Shown: one piece after another, positions 1-11,682 of the stretch
Layout: every line of letters starts with the position of its first letter
How positions within the stretch are numbered: position 1 is the first letter of the stretch
NCBI GenBank assembly: GCA_963662175.1
Contig: OY759218.1
Coordinates: 54,133,427 to 54,197,426, forward strand
DNA from: Aradus depressus
Taxonomy: Eukaryota; Arthropoda; Insecta; Hemiptera; Aradidae
Length of the DNA: 64,000 nt
Direction: 5' to 3'
Position numbers and translations under genes: made by a program
The notes under the pieces: generated by a model
What the model was told of the DNA's origin: nothing
The model's input: the letters and a program-made list of their open reading frames with translations, nothing else
The model's database searches: none

Positions 1-79
1 ACAATTTAACCTTTAAACAGATCTTAGTATGTGCGAGCACAATAAATGTTATTTTTGAAATGAAACTTCTATGATGAAC

Positions 80-2705
80 CTTTTCTTGGTTTGTAGGGGG
101 CCTTTTCCATCGATGGGGGTTCCCAGAGCATCGACAACACGTCCCAACAGATCTTCACCAATGGGAACGTCCACAATAGCTCCAGTTCGTTTGACTACAT
201 CGCCTTCTTTAATCAGTTTGTCGTTACCAAAAACCACCACGCCAACGTTATCCCTTTCCAAATTCAAGGCCATACCCTAAAAGGACAATGTAATTTAGTA
301 TTTAAGAAAAAAAAATATAAGTCAAGTAAAATGCTTTAGCAAAAACGATAAAAAACCTTGAGGCCAGATGAGAACTCCACCATCTCATCAGCTTGAATAT
401 TTTTCAATCCATAAACTCGAGCAATACCATCACCAATGCTCAATACTCTTCCAGTCTCTTCTAAATCGATCTAAAAAAAAATTATTATGAATAAAATAAT
501 CAGTAATAAACCATACATCGGCTCCGCCGGGATCTCTGGACTGATATAGTCTCGGGCTTGGAGGGTGTGGTCAGTGCCGCATACAAGCACACCCTCCCTA
601 ACAGGCCTATCTACACAGGAGCCTTAGCCCAATGTGTAAAGAGAAATGCCCGGTTGCGTCGTTGCTTGTCCCCTGGCCTGGTTGGCACGTTCATGGGGTG
701 CCCCGGGCTGCTACTTCCCCTTCGTCTTTCAGACATGTCCTATTCTATTATTTAGAATTTGAGGAAATCTTAAATTTCATGTTATTTATTTTTCTTTTCT
801 TTCTTTTATTATACGAATGAAAATGTTAAGATAAGAAAATTCAAAATAGCAATTTCGAACCTTAGGTGTGGATCCCAGAATACGCTCTTCGAGAATAGAT
901 GATATCTCGGCTGCTCTCTGACTGCAAGAAACGTGCATATTTCTGTTTGAAACATGGGAAGCTATCCATGACAAATTTGCAATCTGAAACAGCATTTATA
1001 CGAAATAAAAGAAAAACATAGAATATTCACATTTGAAAACATAAATAAACGGGCTGTCAAAAAAATTTCCTTCAAAGATTGTTGAGAAGTCTCTACAGTT
1101 TTCCATTCTGTGTTGATTGAGATGAAGTCTACACATTTCAAAAATATGTTCAATTACACACAAAAAAAAATTGAAATTATTTCACAAAAAATTGAATAAG
1201 GTGAAAAAAGTAAAGATTCATAAAAATGTTATTCGGGAAAATCTCCGCAAAATCATTTGAAGAATCTTGAACTCCAAGGATAATCTTATTGAGATTTTGA
1301 TGCCGAATAACCAGTACGTTTGATGAGAATCACTTTTTGATTTAGAAAAAACTTTCAAATTCTAAAAAAATGCGGCGATACAACATTTAATTGTTTTAAA
1401 TTCATCATAAGAAAATGTATAACGAAACACATAATAGAACTGAGGTTCATGGTAATTTCAGATTAAAAGTAGGTCAGATCACATGTTCCGATGAAATAAT
1501 AATTCCAGTGAAAATAGCTATACTTAATGTTTTCTTCACGAAAAGAAGTATAATTTTCCTTCATTCCTTTTTTAATAAATTAAACGAAATAATTCTTATC
1601 TCTGCGAAATAATTCTAATAGATAACTTTTCAATAGCAAAATATGAAAAACAAAGTTTTTATCGAGGGAATAACCCAATTTTTTTTATAATTCTCAATTT
1701 ATGGGGTATTTATTTGTTACTTTTTTTGTTCTTAATTTGGGAACCGGTGTATATTTCAGATTATTAGATAGAATGTATCCTCCATCCTAGCTGTACACAT
1801 AGTATCATATTCTACTTATTACTACGATCTTTAGGCAGTATTTTTGATTTAAAAGTTTTGGAAACCATTAATAAGTATGAGAAGACTATCGGTCTATTTC
1901 TTAACAGTCTTCATACGTTTCACTTTAATATCCACAGAAACGTTATTACTTTTAATGTATGACAAAATGCATAATGAATATGTGAACGATTTTTTAAAAA
2001 AACTGTTTTTATTGACAACCATTTTCTCTTAAAAATTACACCAAACAAACATGAAATCAGCTTCAAACAAAGGACCACATTTATTCCTATTTAATTTTAA
2101 ACTGATATAAATTTCACATCGAGGAAGATTTGTACGTTTAATGTTTAAATTTAATCTTGAATCCACTGAATCCTGTTAAAACAATAAATAGAGCGAAATG
2201 GCAGCTCAGAAAAGATGAGAAATACTTTTCAAATATTACTATGAAGAGAAACTCATTAAATGCCGTTTAATACATTACTTTCCCCAATGCCTTGAAGCCT
2301 TCATTTAAGAAAACTGACCAAAACTTTAAGAGAAAAAAAAGTTGTTCTCACAAAGCTATAACGCTTAAAATTATAAGAAACCAAGTATTTACTCTGAAAA
2401 AAACAGTACCAAGAGTTAGTAATAATGAAAAAATTCAACGTTATAGTTGTTATTTCTTAAATGCTAAAATTTAATTTTTTTGAAGAAAATATATCCTAAG
2501 CCTAATTATAAACTTCACCAGGTACTTGGTGGTAGGTGCCACATCCTAGCAATGCTATCTTTTTTTTTAAACTGCATTCGAAATTCTTGTTTAATGAAAG
2601 AACGTAAAACATAATAAAATAATTAATTTCTTCAAATACCTGCGGTGTGGTTGACGGGAAGTATTTTAGAAGTGTACAACTTATCCGGGACGATAAGAGA
2701 GCCAT
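80..2705 (-). CDS. ATP5A (blw): ATP synthase subunit alpha, mitochondrial (5' part, partial)
   Basis: Exons, in coding order on the minus strand: 2705-2640, 983-861, 470-357 and 276-80, each with GT/AG borders and consistent phase. They give the first 166 codons plus two bases; the gene continues off the left edge. Exon 1 starts at ATG 2705 and, with the start of exon 2, encodes a basic, Ser-rich mitochondrial presequence of about 45 residues. Then come the family landmarks [43 protein letters not shown] and [16 protein letters not shown], followed by [10 protein letters not shown] and GRVVDALG. This is the beta-barrel crown domain and the start of the nucleotide-binding domain; the Walker A exon is not in the window. 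The alpha subunit forms the F1 alpha3beta3 head with beta and binds non-catalytic nucleotide. Identity is near certain; the exact exon 4 donor (79-78) is inferred. Confidence 0.95.
515..745. repeat. GC-rich insert in ATP5A intron
   Basis: About 230 bases of clearly higher GC than the surrounding AT-rich intron, between exons 2 and 3. At about 558-598 it holds a perfect 10-bp stem (GGAGGGTGTG pairing with CACACCCTCC) with an 18-base loop. No coding similarity recognised. Probably a short repeat fragment; a structured RNA is possible but unsupported. Confidence 0.4.
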
Positions 2706-3859
2706 CGTGTGAAAAATGAATTTGAAAGAAACAGCAACCAACCTAAAGGCCTCTCCCACTGAAAAGTCTAGAAACCAAAGTACCCTTACACCAAAATAGG
2801 TCACTGCCTTTAAAATAAATATATTTCCTATTACTTTTTCGAAATATATACCTTTTTTTTTTTTTTTTAACTTAATCTTATGTTTTCTTATACAATAGTG
2901 ATGAATAATAATAAATAATATGAATAATAATAACAGGCAGTGTATTTCCCCAGCACGAATTGATCAATTACATTTTCCCTCTTCCCCCAAAGCCGATCGA
3001 CCGTTTGAGCTAAAACTTAATATTTGACTTACATAGCGGCTTCTGAATAAATATTGTTATTAGGGTTTTCGAGACTCGCCCTCTTTTTTGATCCCCCCCT
3101 CCCCTCCTATCCTTTACGCGGAAAATTTATAGATAACCTCCTTATAGGGTTTTGAATTCAAATATGAACTTATGAACAGTTACATCGGCAGTTATTGGGA
3201 TTTTTGAGTTGAGCCCCCTCTGAGGCCCTTTCTTACTTTAAATAAACCTGTGTAGACAACATTTATGACTCCCACTGTAGAGTCAGGCTCATGTGCACCA
3301 GAGCAGATGGCGTAGCCAGGGGGGAGGTGGGCAGGCCCTTCCCCTAGAATACTCGGTGCCCCCCCAGACAAGTGCGATCTAATGTACCTAATTTTAAAAA
3401 ATCATAATATATATCGACAATTTCCACCACAGACAAACATTACAGTCACGACATTAGAAGGATATAGAAAGCTTCAATCCCTAGTCAAACGTTATTCTGA
3501 TTCAAATTAAGCTTTCCTAAAGTTTGAACTCCAACGAATGCTGCCAATGAGAATTTACCGAAGGCATCGTCGTGCGCTTCACAACAAAACGCACGGCAAT
3601 TTTAAAATCTCTCCCAAAAACTCCGCATGGCGATGCAATGTTTACCAAAAATAAAAAGACTGTTAAGACTAACTGCATATTTTGGAATATATTCAATGAA
3701 AGTCGTAAAAAACGAAAATAATTGTTTTTAGAGTAGGTACATTTAGTGCTATCAGCTGAACAAGAATGAAATACCAAAAAATAAATTGCAGCTGAAAAAG
3801 TGTTGGACCGATTTGCTGAAAAAAAAGAAAAATAAGGCTTATTTAATTGAGGTATCTTA
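2706..3859. other. Intergenic flank upstream of ATP5A
   Basis: 5' flank of the ATP synthase gene on the minus strand. It contains a T-run near 2851-2869, a stretch at about 3130-3240 resembling the modular repeat seen at 53.5-54.2 kb, and a SINE-body fragment near 3262-3320. No gene recognised. Confidence 0.5.
3262..3320 (+). repeat. SINE-body fragment
   Basis: The block ACTCCCACTGTAGAGTC followed by GCTCATGTGCACCAGAG matches, in reverse complement, the body of the SINE at 59885-60166 and its relative at 58262-58490. Confidence 0.45.
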
Positions 3860-3864
3860 GGTAC

Positions 3865-4387
3865 TGTTAATACCTAAAGCAACTAAATAATATAATTGAT
3901 AGAAGGTAATTGAAAAAAAACAAAATGAGTGGACTGTATATAGGTTAACGAAAAAATTATAATAATGAAAAAAAAATACTAAATTAATGGAAACAAAACG
4001 AAACGAATCAAATATAAGAAATGATAAAACAAATGATACTAAAATGTCCGGGGTAGGTGAGCGGTCGCGTGGAGACGCCAAGGAGCTGCCTAGTCACAAT
4101 GCGTCTGGGTTGAGGGTCCGTCTTCTGGGGCTTCTTGACCAATACCTGCAGCAAGGGCTGAGGGCAGGCACTGGTCGAGGTGGTGGTGAGTTGTGCAGCA
4201 AAGGGCTGAGGGCACCTCTCTACAGACAGCCAGACTGCACTTGACTCGTCAGGTTAACTGAACAACAATGGCCACTGTGATCTCTAGTGGCCACTATATT
4301 AAGTACATGCACTTTACATATGGCGTCACCTCCTCCACATATACCCCATAGTCTTTATAAAGTTCATTTCACTTTTAGGCCTTAACA
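3865..4387 (-). repeat. 3' LTR of the BEL/Pao element
   Basis: 523-bp direct repeat of 8358-8879, with a few substitutions and small indels. On the coding strand it is preceded by a purine-rich stretch just right of 4387 that may be the polypurine tract. Confidence 0.92.
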
Positions 4388-4456
4388 AACCGCCCACCAA
4401 AATTTACAAAAATTTTTAATATTCTAAGAAGCTATACAATGCAAAACTTAAATACA

Positions 4457-7050
4457 TTAATCAGAGGTAATAGGCAGTAGCACTAGTTGAGTGATTGGCC
4501 GGACGTATTCACCTTTGGGTGTTTTTACCTTAACAACCCTGACGATCCCGTCCTTTCCAGGGTATGTATGCGTTACCCGCCCGGTAGGCCAAACAAGCGG
4601 CGGACAATGTGGTTCCCGTAATAAAACCAAATCATTAATATCTAAATTTCTACTTTTAGCATGCCACTTAACACGTTGTTGAAGACAATTTAGATACTCG
4701 TGTCGCCACCTATTCCAAACATCCTGGACGCTCCTTCTCAATAACTGCCACCGCGACAAGCGGTTAGTCTGCACGTCAGTTAAGTCCTGTTCGGGTAGAG
4801 CAACCAGTGGGCCCCCTACTAAAAAATGTCCAGGAGTCAAGGTGTCATATTCTGTCGGAGAAGATGATAATGGATGCAACGGTCTAGAATTAAGTACGGC
4901 TTCAATCCTAATGATGACTGTATTAAGCTCCTCAAATGTCAGTACCCGTTGTTTTAAAACTCTGACAAGATGACCTTACACGCCTTTACCCCGGCCTCCC
5001 ATATTCCTGCGAAATGTGGGGCTGCCGGAGGTATAAATTCCCATTGAACGCCTTTCGAGTTCAAATGACTGCTAATAGCATTTTGGGTTCTACTTTCATG
5101 TAACCATTTATACACATCTCGTCGATCTGCGCCCACAAAATTGCTACCATTGTCTGAAAAGATTTGGGATGGCAGTCCTCGGCGGCCGACAAATCTATCC
5201 AAACACGACAAAAACGCTTCGGTGGAAACTTGGGACACAAGCTCAAGATGCACCGCCTTGGTGCTCAAGTACACAAACAAGGAAAGATAAGCTTTAACTA
5301 TGCTGGCCTCTCGAAGTGTGGATGATTTAATTAAAAAAGGGCCTGCCAAATTTACCCCCACAATAATAAATACTCTTGCCGGCTCAAACCTGGAAGCAGG
5401 AAGATTTCCCATGAAGACTGTGACGGTCGTAGCATGAAGTTTCCAACACTTAATGCATATATGAATTCGGAAACGTATAACATGACGCCCCGACATGATA
5501 CAATATTGCCGTTGCAACAAAGAATGTAACAGCTGCGGGCCGGTATGAAGATAAGATTGGTGGTAAAGATCTACTAATAAATTTACAAAATGTGCCTTGG
5601 AGGGCATCAAAATAGGATGGCGACCGCCCACCCTGAGGATACCCACTATGTCAATAAATGGGGATAAAATTACTCGACTGAGTTCAAACTCTTGCACCAA
5701 TTTAGTGGACTCAAAACGGTATAATGCAGGTTGATACGAACTGTCCTCTGGGTGAACCACAATTTGCAAATACATCTGACAAATTTCGGCAGTCAGAGTG
5801 ATGGGATACTTTCTAAAATGGAGAATGACATCGCCAATGTCTGATTGTAATTTTGGGCCTACGTGAAGTTTATCCTTTAAAGACCCAGATATAGTAGGCG
5901 CGGAAGAATCAAATATCATACGTAACCTAGTTGATGTGCTATCCTTTATAACACAATGGCGTGGAAGGAAATATTTACCTGAGCTGGTCGCAGGGGACAT
6001 GAAATTAAGCTCAAGATAATTTTTGAATACTTGTGAATACTCAAGTTTAAGATCAGGATTCTTGTTTAGACGGTATTCTAAATTTTGAAATCGATGTAGT
6101 GCGGTATGATGAGAATTTCCCAAAGTTATGTTATCTAAATTTTTAAAAGGTAAACGCACGTCATAGCGATCCGTTTGATCACGACTATGGGTGTGGACGT
6201 AATGTTCCACACATTGAACTTCGTCCGGATTGGCGACCTGCACTCCTGAAAAATTCTTAACTTCCAGAAAATTTTCTAAAATAGCGCCTAGAGTGGGGGT
6301 TTGGTTAACTACCATTAGCGTGGCCGCCTTACCGGTGGTAGTGAAGGGGTTATCCATAGGGCCTACCACAACCCAACCAAAGATCGTTTTGAGAGCATTG
6401 GGATAACCGACAGGAGTAGATAAGGATTCTCCTACGAAAATCTCACTGAACAAATCGGCTCCTAGCAGAAAATCAATAGAAGCCGGGTCCCCAAAAGATG
6501 AATCCGCAAGGAAATAATTTTCAAAGTAATGCAGAACCTCTCGAGGTTTAGGAGACATGGGCATTTTTGAAGTAATTTGAGGGATAACTATAGCTTTGGT
6601 TTCAAGTTGGGGCTGAAAAGAGATTTTTGGGGCCAATAAACAATCCACCTGAAATTTCCCACCTCGGATCGGGCTATCGGCGAATCCACACAACATTTGC
6701 GAGTTTACATATTGTTTTAGGCCAAGTCTCTTGGCACATGCCGAAGTTATAAAAGACCGTTGAGCCCCACTATCTATTACCATTCGAATTCTTTGAAAAT
6801 ATCCATTCGAATCTTTGATTCTAGCCTCAGCGGTACCTAAAAGGACACAAGGTTCGCCCCGCACCGATGAGGATAAAATAGCGCCTTTAGCTGAGGGATC
6901 TTGTTTAGCCGGCGGGATTATTTGAGGAACAGGTTTATCTCTAGTGACAGAGGTGTCCTTTGTAAGAAAGTGAAGCAAAGAGTGATGTGGATTGTTACAT
7001 TCCCGACACCCAGACGATGAACACAGATCTGTTATGGTGGGGGAAGACAA
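4457..7050 (-). pseudogene. BEL/Pao pol (protease, partial RT, integrase), deleted and frameshifted
   Basis: An uninterrupted 698-codon frame (7050-4954), then a one-base frame change near 4974 and a second frame (4879-4457) for the integrase C-terminus. Order: a zinc-knuckle remnant (CRECNNPHH); a DUF1758-type aspartic protease with VIDSGAQRSF; the RT fingers and palm start (RMIFDSSAPTISGSLKDKL); then, near 5670-5690, an abrupt in-frame jump to the pre-integrase motif ILRVGGRHP. The YxDD part of RT and RNase H are absent. Integrase retains HHCC-type Cys/His residues, SDNGSNF and WEAG, but the first catalytic Asp of the usual GVDxAGPF motif reads Asn (GVNLAGPF). It cannot be autonomous. Confidence 0.88.
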
Positions 7051-8160
7051 TTAAAACAAAGCCTTAAACGTTTTACTTGAGCAAATCTTTCAGATGGGCT
7101 CATGGACAAAAATGTATTACATCTGTACAAACGATGTTTTTCATTGCACAAAGAACAAGGAGTGAACTGGAACCCCTCAGAGACATCAGCCGACATGAAA
7201 ATTTGTTTAGGACTATTATTGGACTTATAAGGAGGAGCGAAAGCAGAGGGCGCGCCCGACGTTAGATTCTCCGACTGAAGAGATATACTTTGTCGATGGA
7301 CAAAATCGATTACATTTTGCAAAGTGGGTAAATCGATTTTATTATGTTCAGTTTCAAATTTTTCCCTAGTTTTTTGATCTAATAATTTCAGGACGTACGT
7401 TAAAATGATAAAACCTGACTCGTCTTCAAGTTTCAACGCTTGAAACGCTTATGCGCTTTCCAAAACAACATTTGAGAATTGTTCTAAATACGATAAATTG
7501 GATTTGAATGAAGACTTAAAGTTGAAGATATTTGTAAGAAAGTGGGTAGCCTGCAGTCGTTTGTTCTGCATGACTGTTTGCCACGCCTGAGAATAATATT
7601 GAGATGTTATAGGGATGGATGAGATAGTTTGTAAAGCTACCCCCTTTAACGATGTTTTAAGATAGTGAAACTTTTCTACATCTGATATTTCATTATTGCA
7701 GTGGATTAAGGAGATATAAGTGTCTCTAAATGAAGCCCAGGTGGCTAAGTCAGTCCCCTTGAAAGACGGGTAACTTGCATCTAGGACCCTGGGTCCTCCC
7801 AAGCCCCGAACTGATAGACTGACCCAAAGACGTATCACCTGGCTCAATATCAAACGATAACGCCTCATAATAATACTCTCTGGTCACATTCCGTAATTGC
7901 GATATTAATTGTAATTCCTCACTTTTGCTCAAAGAATTTGCAATTCACTTTGCATCAGAACATATTGAATTAAATTTCTCAAAAGTGGAATCAATTCTAG
8001 AAAGGCGAGCTTTAAATATTTTTAATTGAGATTTGTCGGTGGCGACTGCTTGTCCTAATTTTTTAGTCTGCATAATATCACTATTCATGTCCTCTAATTC
8101 GTCAATAAGTTCCGGTAAAACAGATTCGTTACCTGTTTTTAATTTCGGCGCCATGATCAA
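7032..8160 (-). pseudogene. BEL/Pao gag region, broken
   Basis: Minus-strand gag remains in several pieces: 8160-7945 (coiled-coil-like N-terminus), 7932-7750, 7868-7449 (a DUF1759-type capsid block with LPVFQGD- and SYPSFKGTDL-type stretches) and 7436-7032 (ending in a CX2CX3HX4C zinc knuckle, CSLCNEKHRLYRC). The frame is interrupted by a stop at about 7945 and by frame changes near 7780 and 7440. In an intact element this would be one polyprotein packaging the RNA genome. The next frame starts overlapping at 7050. Confidence 0.8.
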
Positions 8161-8357
8161 AAAAAATATATATTATCTAGAGAAAAAGTGGTTAAAAAAA
8201 TCAATTAGAGGACAACAAAAGAACAAGGAAGAAAACAAGGTGATTTAAGACGGGTTATAAATTAATTAGTATTATATTAAACACGGCCGGCCAAATCACT
8301 ATGCTAATATTAATTATTACCAATAAGCCAATTGCCATCCGGCCTGGAGGTACCATA

Positions 8358-8879
8358 TGTTAATACCTAAAGCAACTAAATAATATAATTGATAGAAGGT
8401 AATTGAAAAAAAACAAAATGAGTGGACTGTATACAGGTTAACGAAAAAATTATAATAATGAAAAAAAAATACTAAATTAATGGAAACAAAACGAAACGAA
8501 TCAAATATAAGAAATGATAAAACAAATGATACTAAAATGTGCGGGGTAGGTGAGCGGTCGCGTGGAGACGCCAAGGAGCTGCCTCGTCACAATGCGTCTG
8601 GGTTGAGGGTCCGTCTTGTGGGGCTTCTTGACCAATACCTGCAGCAAGGGCTGAGGGCAGGCACTGGTCGAGGTGGTGGTGAGTTGGCAGCAAAGGGCTG
8701 AGGGCACCTCTCTACAGACAGCCAGACTGCACTTGACTCGTCAGGTTAACTGAACAACAATGGCCACCGTGACCTCTAGTGGCCACTATACAAAGTACAT
8801 GCACTTTACACATGGCGTCACCCCCTCCATATATACCCCATAGTCTTTATAAAGTTTATTTCACTTTTCGGCCTTAACA
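8358..8879 (-). repeat. 5' LTR of the BEL/Pao element
   Basis: 522-bp partner of 3865-4387. Just inside it on the coding strand (left of 8358) is TATGGTACCTCCAGG; the TGG there is where a tRNA primer-binding site would start. I could not match it to a specific tRNA. Confidence 0.92.
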
Positions 8880-9044
8880 GGTACTACTACTACTTCTACT
8901 TATTGTATAAGACTGCATGACTAGACTGATGAAAATTTTAATTGTTGATTTAAATTTGTGTTGGCTATTTTGTTATAACATACTAGTATTTTGTGTATGA
9001 TGCCTGATTGTTAATTATTAAGTTTAATTAAACCCAGAGAATAA

Positions 9045-9135
9045 TGCTAGCTACGCCAATGACCAGAGCATCGAAAGAGTGATCTGGTCTTAGGCGATAT
9101 GACCTCGTAGTTAAAGCCCGGGCTTGAGTCTGAAT
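9045..9135 (+). repeat. SINE-body fragment
   Basis: Contains GATATGACCTCGTAGTTAAA and AGCCCGGGCTTGAGTC, the 3' part of the SINE body found reverse-complemented at 59885-60166 and 58262-58490. Confidence 0.55.
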
Positions 9136-9264
9136 AACCAACTCACACAGATATGTTTAACGTAAACTTAAATAGATATGAAAATATTTTCTGATTTGTT
9201 CTAGCTTATAGCGTATAGCTGGACCTTTCGACAGGAATGCCGTATTCTCGTATATTCTAAAAAA

Positions 9265-9660
9265 CACTGTAACACAATAATGTTCCTACATTAACTTCAA
9301 CTAGATTTGATGAAAGGCTACTTGAACAGAAAAATATTTTTTGATAACGTCAAGCTAAAATAATTGAGTTAGAACTATAGAGTTTTGGTGGTAGGTATAT
9401 GCGGCACCGAATCCGAATATTATCTAAAAAAAAAAAAAAAACACTCAGAAATAAGTATTTTATTCTAATACAATAATGTTCATACATAACTAGATATTAT
9501 GAATGTCTACAGATTAGATCTGTTTTGAATGAAATAATTGAGATAGAAGTATAGAGTACAGCTGAACTTTGAAGCAACGATTTTATATATGTTCTAAAAA
9601 AAAACGCTCTAATACAGTAATGTTCCTACATTGACATCAACTAGATATTATCAATTAGAT
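9265..9660. repeat. Degenerate tandem repeat, three units
   Basis: The block AATAATGTTCCTACATTAAC plus ACTAGAT recurs at about 9275, 9468 and 9615 with neighbouring sequence also related (ATAATTGAG, TATAGAG). Units are roughly 145-195 bp and diverged. Confidence 0.6.
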
Positions 9661-9684
9661 ATCTGGAAGGTAAAATAAACTTAT

Positions 9685-9875
9685 GCACGCCGTCCTTTGG
9701 ATGGGACGTCAAGCGATGGTCCCGAGCCTGTACGATGTCAGGTACTCCTTAAAGAACCGCTACCCTAGGTGAATAACAATTTAGGTTAGGCAAAATTTAG
9801 GATAGCAGAGCCCCATAGCAGAGTTGGGCTAGTGGCGAAAGAGCGCTCGGGTAGTAGTTAACCCGTTACAGACCA
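9685..9875 (+). repeat. SINE-body fragment
   Basis: Contains GATGTCAGGTACTCCTTAAA, CCTAGGTGAATAA, CAAAATTTAGGAT and GGCGAAAGAGCGCTC in the same order as the SINE body at 59885-60166 (there on the minus strand). Confidence 0.6.
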
Positions 9876-10195
9876 AACCCTGATCCCATTAAACTTTTTA
9901 TTGTTTTTTTTGCATAATTAAGCCTTTTAATTTTTAATTAAGATGCTAAAATGATAAGATATTCACAAATTTGTTTTCTTCTAACTTTTTTTTGATTTTC
10001 CCAATTGGGAACAATGGTCACTTACGGGATCATCACAAATAAATTTTAAACTGCTTAAAAAAATGTTATTGTAGAAATTAAATTTATTAAAAGTGTTTAT
10101 ATTCCTTTAAAATATTGTGATGAAATAAGGAAAAATAAATATACATTTTTCAGCTTTTTTCAATGTTGTGTTGTCAATCACATGAAAATTTCTTT

Positions 10196-10440
10196 TTAGC
10201 TCTTTGAATAGATTGCGCGACATAATTGTAGGTACAATTGAAACTTCAATGTCTTCTGCTGTTGACCAATGTGGATCTCAGCCGACACTCCATGGTAGCC
10301 ACTCAATAACAGAAGGCCAAAGAATTGGGAAATATCTTTCCAGTCAACTTGAATAGATTCCCCGTGCTGAGCACAACTCTCGGTCATTCTGGCCAAATAC
10401 TCCAAGCATTCATTCGTCAAAAATTGAAAAATAGCCCTAG
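10196..10440 (-). pseudogene. piggyBac-type transposase fragment
   Basis: Minus-strand peptide with EYLARMTESCAQ and WKDISQFFGLLLLSGYHGV, which resembles the N-terminal part of piggyBac-family (DDE_Tnp_1_7) transposases, where an FxGLLLLSGYH segment is typical. About 75 residues only; no catalytic Asp region and no TTAA-flanked ends identified. A dead fragment. A Lys-rich stretch at 10518-10730 on the same strand may be related but is not diagnostic. Confidence 0.55.
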
Positions 10441-10730
10441 TGATTCAGCAGTTACCGACGTTAGGAATTGATCGGAAATGTCAAGAGCAAGTTTTGAAGC
10501 AATTGCGTGAAAAAACTCTAATTTTGACCCCCATTTCGGAGCGCTAGCTTCTTTAGTTTTTGAATTATTTTTACGATTTTTTGTTCCATCTTATGTCCTT
10601 CTAGTTTCTTTACCAATTCTTTTTCATATGGAGATTTTTGATCGGCAGTTTTTTGTTTTGTTTCTTTTACTGGTGTTGCGGCTGAGCGTGTCTTAATTTT
10701 CACTGGTGGAAGCCATGGTAATCCAGTCAA

Positions 10731-11368
10731 TGGGGGGTTTCACCTCCGAATTCCGTGCTAATGAATGAACTTTGATTAAACCTTTTGCAATGTGTTTGTA
10801 ATGACGTAAATAGTATTTATAAAAAAAAGATTAGAGTAGCAAATGATCGGAAGGGGTAGAAAACACCCCTTTCATCAGGGGTTGTAGTATTAGGTCACTT
10901 ATAACCTAATTATTATATATTATAATACCTAAATACTCGTAACTTGTAGAATCCGGTCAAAAATGAAATATTTACCTTTCTTGGCCCAAAATAAGATGTT
11001 TTTACTCTCTTTTTATTTAGTACATTTTTTTATTGTGAAAAGCTGTCTGTAACTCGGAAAATTAGCAAGTTACAAAAAAATTGCAAGCTCTACAATTTCA
11101 AAAAAAGGAGTGGTTTTCATGTTCTTCCGGAAAATTTCGTACAAAACGCACTTTAGAGGAAAGTTGCAAATAAAAAAAAATCATGTATTTTGATGATACA
11201 TTTTTCAGATTTTTTCTAAACCTTTTACATTTTCCCTCCCCCACTTTCAATAATTTTCGAGTGGTCGTATCATTTTTCAGAAAAATTCAAAAGAGTTAAA
11301 ACTGTTTTGGGCCAAAAAAGGTAAATATATACACGTTCGTTCTTATTCACTGTTGTATTGTGTTGAAC
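10731..11368. other. Intergenic, nothing recognised
   Basis: AT-rich sequence with runs of A and T and no reading frame or repeat I can name. The phrase TTGGGCCAAAA occurs near 10982 and 11310, in opposite orientations. Confidence 0.4.
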
Positions 11369-11678
11369 ATGGAGTGGTGCATCTCTGATTCCTTAAAATT
11401 AATAGACTTGTACAGACAACATGAATGTTTGTGGAACCCCATCCATGATAACTATAAAAATAAAATAAAGAAAAATTATGCCTGGGACGAAATTAGTGCG
11501 GTAATGAAGTTTGATATAAAAACTTGTGTCACCATCACATGAACCGGCGAACGCTAAAGAACAACTACAAACGCATTCATTCGTTGTAATGTGGACAGCA
11601 AGCAATTTTTTTAACGAACACCGCACAGATTCGGCCGCATCCATTCGGTCGCATGCGTTCGCCTAGTGTGTACGCGCC
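11369..11678 (+). mobile_element. PIF/Harbinger-like remnant: MADF domain fragment plus terminal repeat
   Basis: From ATG 11369 about 50 residues read as the start of a MADF (Myb/SANT-like) DNA-binding domain: LKLIDLYRQHECLWNP, then YAWDEISAVM. The frame closes near 11540. The sequence then ends in CTAGTGTGTACGCGCC at 11663-11678, whose reverse complement GGCGCGTACACACTAG looks like a PIF/Harbinger terminal inverted repeat, followed by TTA, the size of a PIF/Harbinger target duplication. GGCGAACGC (about 11545) and GCGTTCGCC (about 11655) form an inner inverted pair. PIF/Harbinger elements carry a MADF/Myb-like second protein, which fits. The left terminus is not found. Confidence 0.5.
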
Positions 11679-11682
11679 TTAA

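Larger units (their letters stand above)
3865..8879 (-). mobile_element. BEL/Pao LTR retrotransposon, internally deleted
   Basis: A 5015-bp element with two near-identical LTRs (3865-4387 and 8358-8879), both running TGTTAA...TTAACA, flanked by the perfect 5-bp duplication GGTAC at 3860-3864 and 8880-8884. The coding strand is minus, so the LTR at 8358-8879 is the functional 5' LTR. Protein domains run gag, aspartic protease, part of reverse transcriptase, integrase, and an integrase C-terminal (DUF5641-type) region. Full BEL/Pao elements are usually larger; the end of RT and all of RNase H are missing. It lies between ATP5A and RanBP9, in neither gene. Confidence 0.93.
8885..10195. other. 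Intergenic, SINE scraps and a degenerate tandem repeat
   Basis: No gene seen. SINE-body pieces lie at about 9045-9135 and 9685-9875, and a three-copy degenerate repeat at about 9265-9660. The rest, including 9876-10195, is AT-rich without recognisable features. Confidence 0.55.

Noticed and set aside
558..755. 65-codon frame in the ATP5A intron
   Set aside because: It falls within a GC-rich repeat-like insert and has no recognisable domain.
3857..4244. Short open frames on both strands near 3.9-4.2 and 8.3-8.7 kb
   Set aside because: They lie inside the two BEL LTRs and recur only because the LTRs are copies.
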